Source of the DNA: an uncultured Clostridia bacterium
Lineage (GTDB): Bacteria; Bacillota; Clostridia; Christensenellales; Borkfalkiaceae
Reading direction: 5' to 3'
Length of the DNA stretch: 9,136 nucleotides
NCBI GenBank assembly: GCA_946628865.1
Contig: CAMOXE010000014.1
Location: forward strand, 1-9,136
Shown: piece after piece, positions 5,796 through 9,136 of the stretch
Layout: each line of letters opens with the position of its first letter
Numbering within the stretch: the stretch's first letter is position 1
Notes under the pieces: model-generated
What the model was told of the DNA's origin: nothing
Seen by the model: the letters and a program-made list of their open reading frames with translations, nothing else
Databases searched by the model: none
Program-made: the position numbers and the translations under genes

Positions 5796-7067
5796 TTACA
5801 TCTTGACGTATTGCTCTCTCGACGCGCCTACCGAAACGTAGGTTATTTTGCAACCCGTCGCCTTTTCGATATATTCTATGTAATCGACGGCGGCTTTAGG
5901 AAGATCTTCTTTCTTTCTGCAAGACGAAATGTCCTCTTTCCAACCCTTCATCTTGATAAATACCGGTTTGCACTTATCCAAAACGTCGGTAAACGGAAAC
6001 TCGTCGATAACTTTGCCGTCCAATTCGTAGGCGCTGCAAATCTCGATTTCGTCCAAGCCCGTCAAGACGTCGAGTTTGGTGAGGGCGATTTCGGTAGCGC
6101 CTTGCATGCGTATTCCGTATTTGGACGCCACGACGTCGAAAGGTCCTACCCTTCTCGGTCTGCCGGTCGCCGCGCCGTATTCGCCGCCGGCTTGTCTTAA
6201 CGCCTCGGCTTTTTCGCCGAAATACTCCGCGGTAAACGGTCCCTCGCCGACGCAGGTCGAATACGCCTTCATTATGCCTATCGCGTTATCCAACTTGTGG
6301 TTGGGAATCCCCGCGCCGATAGGCGCGTATGCGGAAATGGTGGACGACGACGAAGTGTACGGGTATATGCCGAAATCTATATCGCGGAGCGCGCCGAGTT
6401 GAGCCTCGAACATTATCTTCTTGCCCGCTTTTGCCGCCTCGTCCAGATATACCGACGTGTCGATCACGAAATCTTTTAATTTCCCGCCGTATTCCTCGAG
6501 ATAGGCTATCATCTCTTCGGCTTTTATCGCCTCGTGCTTATATCCGCCCGCAATCAAGAGGTTTTTCCACTCGACTATGCCGTAAAGACTTTCTTTTAAA
6601 ATATCGAAGTTTTTAAGTTCGCCCATGCGGAACGCCTTTTTAAGGTATTTATCGCCGTATATCGGCGCGATGCCCCTGAGCGTAGAGCCGAATTTCTTAT
6701 CTTTAAGGCGCTGTTCTTCAAGCCCGTCCTGCAAGACGTTATACGGCATGCAAATAACCGCTTTTTCGGAAATTTTCAAGTTTTCCGGCGTTATCTTTAT
6801 CCCCGCGTCGGTGAGTTTTTGCATTTCCCCAACGAGGTGTTTCAGGTCTATTACCATGCCGTTGCCCATTACGTTTACGACGTTTTCGCGAAGTATTCCG
6901 GACGGCAATAAATTCAATATAAACTTGCCTTTTTCGTTTATAACGGTATGCCCGGCGTTGTTTCCGCCTTGATACCTTACAACTATATCGTAATCTTCGG
7001 AAAGAAGATCTACCATTCTGCCTTTACCTTCGTCGCCCCAATTTATTCCGACTATCGAAGTCAACAT
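5796..7067 (-). CDS. purA: Adenylosuccinate synthetase
   Basis: PurA joins IMP and aspartate using GTP to make adenylosuccinate, the first committed step to AMP, in the cytoplasm. Starting at 7067 the protein has 423 residues, normal for the family. IVGINWGDEGKGRMVDLL (5-22) holds the GTP-binding loop and catalytic Asp12, and RYQGGNNAGHTV (31-42) holds His40. STLRGIAPIYGDKY (about 125-140) binds IMP. CVGEGPFTAEYFGE and TGRPRRVGPFDVV in the C-terminal half bind aspartate/IMP, and LTKLDVLTGLDEI contributes to guanine recognition. NWGDEGKGRM in place of the common QWGDEGKGKI marks a variant seen in some Clostridia. A longer reading from 7148 adds 27 residues but lies inside the promoter; ATG 7067 has GGAGG 6 nt upstream and begins at the conserved N-terminus. 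Confidence 0.96.
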   Translation of the reverse strand: MLTSIVGINWGDEGKGRMVDLLSEDYDIVVRYQGGNNAGHTVINEKGKFILNLLPSGILRENVVNVMGNGMVIDLKHLVGEMQKLTDAGIKITPENLKISEKAVICMPYNVLQDGLEEQRLKDKKFGSTLRGIAPIYGDKYLKKAFRMGELKNFDILKESLYGIVEWKNLLIAGGYKHEAIKAEEMIAYLEEYGGKLKDFVIDTSVYLDEAAKAGKKIMFEAQLGALRDIDFGIYPYTSSSSTISAYAPIGAGIPNHKLDNAIGIMKAYSTCVGEGPFTAEYFGEKAEALRQAGGEYGAATGRPRRVGPFDVVASKYGIRMQGATEIALTKLDVLTGLDEIEICSAYELDGKVIDEFPFTDVLDKCKPVFIKMKGWKEDISSCRKKEDLPKAAVDYIEYIEKATGCKITYVSVGASREQYVKM

Positions 7068-7081
7068 TTTAAACCTCCGCT

Positions 7082-7108
7082 GCGCGGCCTTACGTTCTCT
7101 ATCCGCGC
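7082..7108 (-). promoter_or_regulatory. Hairpin in the purA 5' leader
   Basis: In the purA leader GCGCGG (7108-7103) can pair with CCGCGC (7087-7082) across a 15-nt loop. It starts about 5 nt from the predicted transcript end and finishes 3 nt before the GGAGG Shine-Dalgarno. It could protect the 5' end or tune translation. No known riboswitch is recognised in the roughly 46-nt leader. Confidence 0.4.
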
Positions 7109-7119
7109 GACCGTATAAT

Positions 7120-7148
7120 ATTTTACTATTTAACCCTCGCTTTGTCAA
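7120..7148 (-). promoter_or_regulatory. Sigma-A promoter of purA with an inverted repeat at the -35 box
   Basis: The minus strand has a perfect TTGACA (7148-7143), a 17-bp spacer and TAAAAT (7125-7120). The predicted +1 is near 7113, giving a leader of about 46 nt. A 7-bp inverted repeat (7146-7152 with 7157-7163, core CAAGCGT/ACGCTTG) overlaps the first bases of the -35 and is a candidate operator. It does not look like the Bacillus PurBox. Confidence 0.8.
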
Positions 7149-7165
7149 GCGTAGGCACGCTTGCG

Positions 7166-7238
7166 TAAGTTTTTTCTCATAAGTTTTTTTCAGACCTTAA
7201 AAAAAATCCAAAAACAGTTAAAAAACGTTTTCTTAAAA
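7166..7238. promoter_or_regulatory. A/T-tract array upstream of the response-regulator promoter
   Basis: Runs T6 (7170-7175), T7 (7184-7190), A8 (7199-7206), A5 (7210-7214), A6 (7220-7225), T4 (7228-7231) and A4 (7235-7238) fill the centre of the divergent purA/regulator gap. The A8, A5 and A6 centres lie 9.5-10.5 bp apart, the helical phase expected for curved DNA. TAAGTTTTTT occurs at 7166-7175 and again at 7180-7189. An UP-element or a regulator-binding region is plausible. Confidence 0.4.
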
Positions 7239-7248
7239 CTTTGAAATG

Positions 7249-7257
7249 TGTTAAAAT
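7249..7257 (+). promoter_or_regulatory. Candidate extended -10 promoter of the two-component operon
   Basis: TGTTAAAAT fits an extended -10 (TG, one base, TAAAAT). No good -35 is seen 16-18 bp upstream, where the DNA is A/T-tract rich. The predicted +1 near 7264 would leave a 13-nt leader starting at the GGGGG Shine-Dalgarno (7264-7268), which lies 8 nt before ATG 7277. Confidence 0.4.
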
Positions 7258-7276
7258 ATCTATGGGGGCTTGAAAA

Positions 7277-7948
7277 ATGTTTAAAATACTCATCGTCGAG
7301 GACGATTTCGGAACGAGAAAATTAATGAGCATAACTCTCAGAAACGCCGGGTTTTTGCCTATACCAGCCGAGAACAGCGCGGAGGGGCTTAGACTGTTCA
7401 ACGAGAAAAATCCGGATCTCGTGATCGCGGATATTATGCTGCCCGACACGAGCGGATTTCGTCTTACCGAAAACATACGGAAAATCGATCCGGATATTCC
7501 GATCGTAATAGTTACGGCGAAACAATCGCCGTCGGATAAGCATTACGGATTTATGGTCGGAGCGGACGACTATCTTACCAAGCCCGTCGACGAAGAGGAA
7601 CTCATTTTAAGAATCAAGGCGCTTATGCGCAGGGCGAAAGTCGCCGCCGAACAGAAAATAAGCGTCGGAAACCTCGAACTCGATTACACCGCGATGTCCG
7701 CCAAAGTGGACGGCAAAGCGGTGGAACTTACCCAAAAAGAGTTCTTGCTTTTGTTTAAACTCCTCTCTTCGCCCGGAAAAATCTTTACGAGAAACGAACT
7801 GATGGAGGACGTTTGGGGTTCTAACGAGAAAAACGACCATACCTTAAACGTTCACATAAACAGACTGAGAGAAAAACTCACCGATAAATGCACTATAGAG
7901 ATAAAGTCTATGCGCGGACTCGGCTATAAGGCGGTAGCGACCGCATGA
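7277..7948 (+). CDS. OmpR/PhoB-family DNA-binding response regulator
   Basis: This 223-residue transcription factor is activated by phosphorylation from the sensor kinase encoded next to it. The receiver domain (1-117) opens with ILIVEDD, giving acidic residues Asp9 and Asp10. The phosphoacceptor is Asp52 in LVIADIMLPD. Switch residues are Thr80 in IVIVTAK and Lys102 in YLTKPVD. The winged-helix DNA-binding domain (about 128-221) shows VELTQKEFLLLFKLLSSPG and the recognition helix region HTLNVHINRLREKL, ending in the wing IKSMRGLGYKA. All catalytic positions are intact. The stop overlaps the kinase start by 4 nt (ATGA). The gene is transcribed away from purA. The regulon and signal cannot be told from the sequence; a PhoP- or YycF-like role is possible but not supported by neighbours. 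Confidence 0.95.
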   Translation: MFKILIVEDDFGTRKLMSITLRNAGFLPIPAENSAEGLRLFNEKNPDLVIADIMLPDTSGFRLTENIRKIDPDIPIVIVTAKQSPSDKHYGFMVGADDYLTKPVDEEELILRIKALMRRAKVAAEQKISVGNLELDYTAMSAKVDGKAVELTQKEFLLLFKLLSSPGKIFTRNELMEDVWGSNEKNDHTLNVHINRLREKLTDKCTIEIKSMRGLGYKAVATA

Positions 7949-8991
7949 GCGCCAAAGACAAAAAAAGCGGCGGCGCAAAAAAACCCGGCAAGTTGTCGGA
8001 TATCGCGCGCGGCGTAATTACGGCGCTCGTGTCGACGGGGTTTTTATTGTTCGTGTTCGCGGTCTGCGTGTTTACGGGCTCTATAGAAATACATATGGAC
8101 AACGCGATATGGTTCGTCTTGTTCATATTCGTGACCTCCATCGCAGCCGGCGGATTTGTCAGCGGCGGATTCGTAAAAAGCAATTCCGCCGAGATAAAGG
8201 CAATATCCGACGCAATCGATAGAATTTGCAACGGACAGTACGACGTGCGCATTCCGGAACTATCGGATAAATACAAAAAAATACGCAAAAATATTTTGGA
8301 TTTGGCAGATTATCTCAAGAAAGCCGAAAGCGCCAACAACGATTTCATAAACGACTTTTCTCACGAACTAAAAACGCCGATAGTCTCGATTCGCGGCTTT
8401 GCAAGGCTGCTAATTAAAGGCGGACTGACCGAAGAAGAAAAAAAAGAATATTTAAACGTAATCGCTCTCGAATCGGACAGACTCGTGGATTTGACCGCAG
8501 GCACTCTGCTACTCGATCGTTTGGATAACAACCGCGCCAAAGTCGAAGAAAAACTCTATAACGTATCCGAACAGTTAAGGCGTTGCATACTGATGTTGCA
8601 AGAGACGTGGGAGAAAAAGAACATAGACGTGAACGCGGACTTTTTGGAGTATTTTATCGTCAGCAACGAAGAACTCGTCAGTCAAATGTTTATAAACGTA
8701 CTCCAAAACGCCATAAAGTTTTCTTACGACGGCGGGAAGATAACGGTTGCCGTGCAGGAAACCGATAAAAACGTCACCGTGCTTGTTTCCGATAAGGGCA
8801 TGGGTATGGACGGCGACACGAAACGGCGTATGTTCGATAAATACTTCCGCGGCGACAAGTCCCGTTCCACCCCCGGGAACGGACTCGGGCTGGCGACCGT
8901 TAAAAAGATTGCCGAAGTACTTTCGGTCACTTTGAAAGTAGAAAGCAAAGAGGGTTTGGGAACCGACTTCTATATGATTTTCAAAAAATAG
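7945..8991 (+). CDS. Membrane sensor histidine kinase (HisKA/HATPase)
   Basis: This 348-residue kinase partners the response regulator immediately upstream, overlapping it by 4 nt. The N-terminus is lysine-rich and cytoplasmic. Two hydrophobic helices (about 22-45 and 54-76) are separated by only about eight residues (GSIEIHMD), so there is almost no extracellular sensor domain. A HAMP-like linker (about 75-128) follows. The HisKA helix has FSHELKTPIVSIRGFARLL with phosphoacceptor His140. The ATPase domain shows the N box NVLQNAIKFS (Asn255), G1 DKGMGM (283-288), F box FDKYFRGD (297-304) and G2 GNGLGLA (311-317). All motifs are complete. With so short a loop the signal is probably sensed in the membrane or via a partner protein, as in intramembrane-sensing kinases; this is inference. 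Confidence 0.94.
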   Translation: MSAKDKKSGGAKKPGKLSDIARGVITALVSTGFLLFVFAVCVFTGSIEIHMDNAIWFVLFIFVTSIAAGGFVSGGFVKSNSAEIKAISDAIDRICNGQYDVRIPELSDKYKKIRKNILDLADYLKKAESANNDFINDFSHELKTPIVSIRGFARLLIKGGLTEEEKKEYLNVIALESDRLVDLTAGTLLLDRLDNNRAKVEEKLYNVSEQLRRCILMLQETWEKKNIDVNADFLEYFIVSNEELVSQMFINVLQNAIKFSYDGGKITVAVQETDKNVTVLVSDKGMGMDGDTKRRMFDKYFRGDKSRSTPGNGLGLATVKKIAEVLSVTLKVESKEGLGTDFYMIFKK

Positions 8992-9136
8992 TTCGCTTAG
9001 CCGAGTGTGAATAGGTTGAACTTGCCGCAAAACGCGCCTTTTCGCGCCTTTTTCGTTCATCTTCCTCGTAGTACGGCAGTACGACTTCGTCATCTTCTCG
9101 AAAAATCCATCGAAAATCCGCCGTTTTGCGGTGCAA
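8992..9136. repeat. Repeat-rich tail after the kinase gene, with an open minus-strand frame
   Basis: Inverted arms CCGCAAAACG (9025-9034) and CGTTTTGCGG (9122-9131) bracket about 87 bp. Inside are a perfect tandem CGCGCCTTTT (9033-9042, 9043-9052), two near-copies of AGTACG (9071-9082 region), and direct repeats TCGAAAAATCC and TCGAAAATCC near 9099-9119. On the minus strand a frame is open from the window edge to TGA at 8983-8981: 51 residues, very rich in Glu, Asp, Arg and Lys (EDDEVVLPYYEEDERKR), overlapping the kinase end by 11 nt. This could be the end of a convergent gene or a dispersed intergenic repeat. No convincing terminator for the kinase operon is present; CGCG-loop-CGCG followed by T5 (9033-9053) is weak. 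Confidence 0.4.

Noticed and set aside
7068..7148. Upstream extension of PurA by 27 residues
   Set aside because: The extension runs through the perfect -35 box and the -10 box of the purA promoter, while ATG 7067 has GGAGG at the right distance and begins at the conserved N-terminus.
1..9136. CRISPR arrays, tRNA or rRNA genes, transposases, phage or defence genes
   Set aside because: No regularly spaced repeats, cloverleaf-like sequences or recognisable mobile or defence proteins were seen on either strand. The window reads as core genome.

Overview
The window is about 9.1 kb of chromosomal core genome from a Gram-positive, spore-forming-type bacterium, most likely a member of Clostridia. 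The evidence is a SigH-family sigma factor, a YlmC/YmxH PRC-barrel protein, Mini-RNase III next to rlmB, a dnaX-ybaB-recR cluster, and sigma-A type promoters. GC content is moderate, with frequent CG-rich codons. I cannot name a genus; an uncultured gut clade is possible but is inference only.

Layout. Positions 2-127 (+) hold the C-terminus of a flavodoxin-like gene cut by the window edge. Positions 128-355 are non-coding, with an AT-rich inverted repeat, a perfect 16-bp GC-rich hairpin and a 22-bp direct repeat. Positions 5368 down to 356 (-) form one tightly packed seven-gene run: mrnC, rlmB, sigH-like, dnaX, ybaB, recR, histidine phosphatase. Gaps are 25 nt or less, and mrnC overlaps rlmB. 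It is driven by a near-consensus promoter whose predicted start coincides with the A of the mrnC ATG, so the mRNA looks leaderless. A strong terminator at 5416-5456 (-) separates this run from the upstream pair purA (7067-5796) and ymxH (5734-5462), also on the minus strand. A 209-bp divergent intergenic region carries the purA promoter, an inverted repeat over its -35 box, and phased A/T tracts. From 7277 to 8991 (+) lies an OmpR-family response regulator and sensor kinase pair with a 4-nt ATGA overlap. The last 145 nt hold nested repeats and an open minus-strand frame that leaves the window.

Functionally, the minus-strand run joins RNA maturation (Mini-RNase III and the TrmH-family 23S rRNA methylase), an alternative sigma factor, and replication/repair (clamp loader, YbaB, RecR). 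In Bacillus these form two separate clusters. purA serves AMP synthesis. The two-component pair has an unknown signal.

No mobile element, CRISPR array, phage gene, defence system, tRNA or rRNA is visible, and I found no evidence of a novel multi-gene system. The most interesting points are regulatory: the leaderless operon promoter, a candidate slippery A8 tract at the gamma/tau junction of dnaX, and the non-canonical hairpin and repeats at both window ends.
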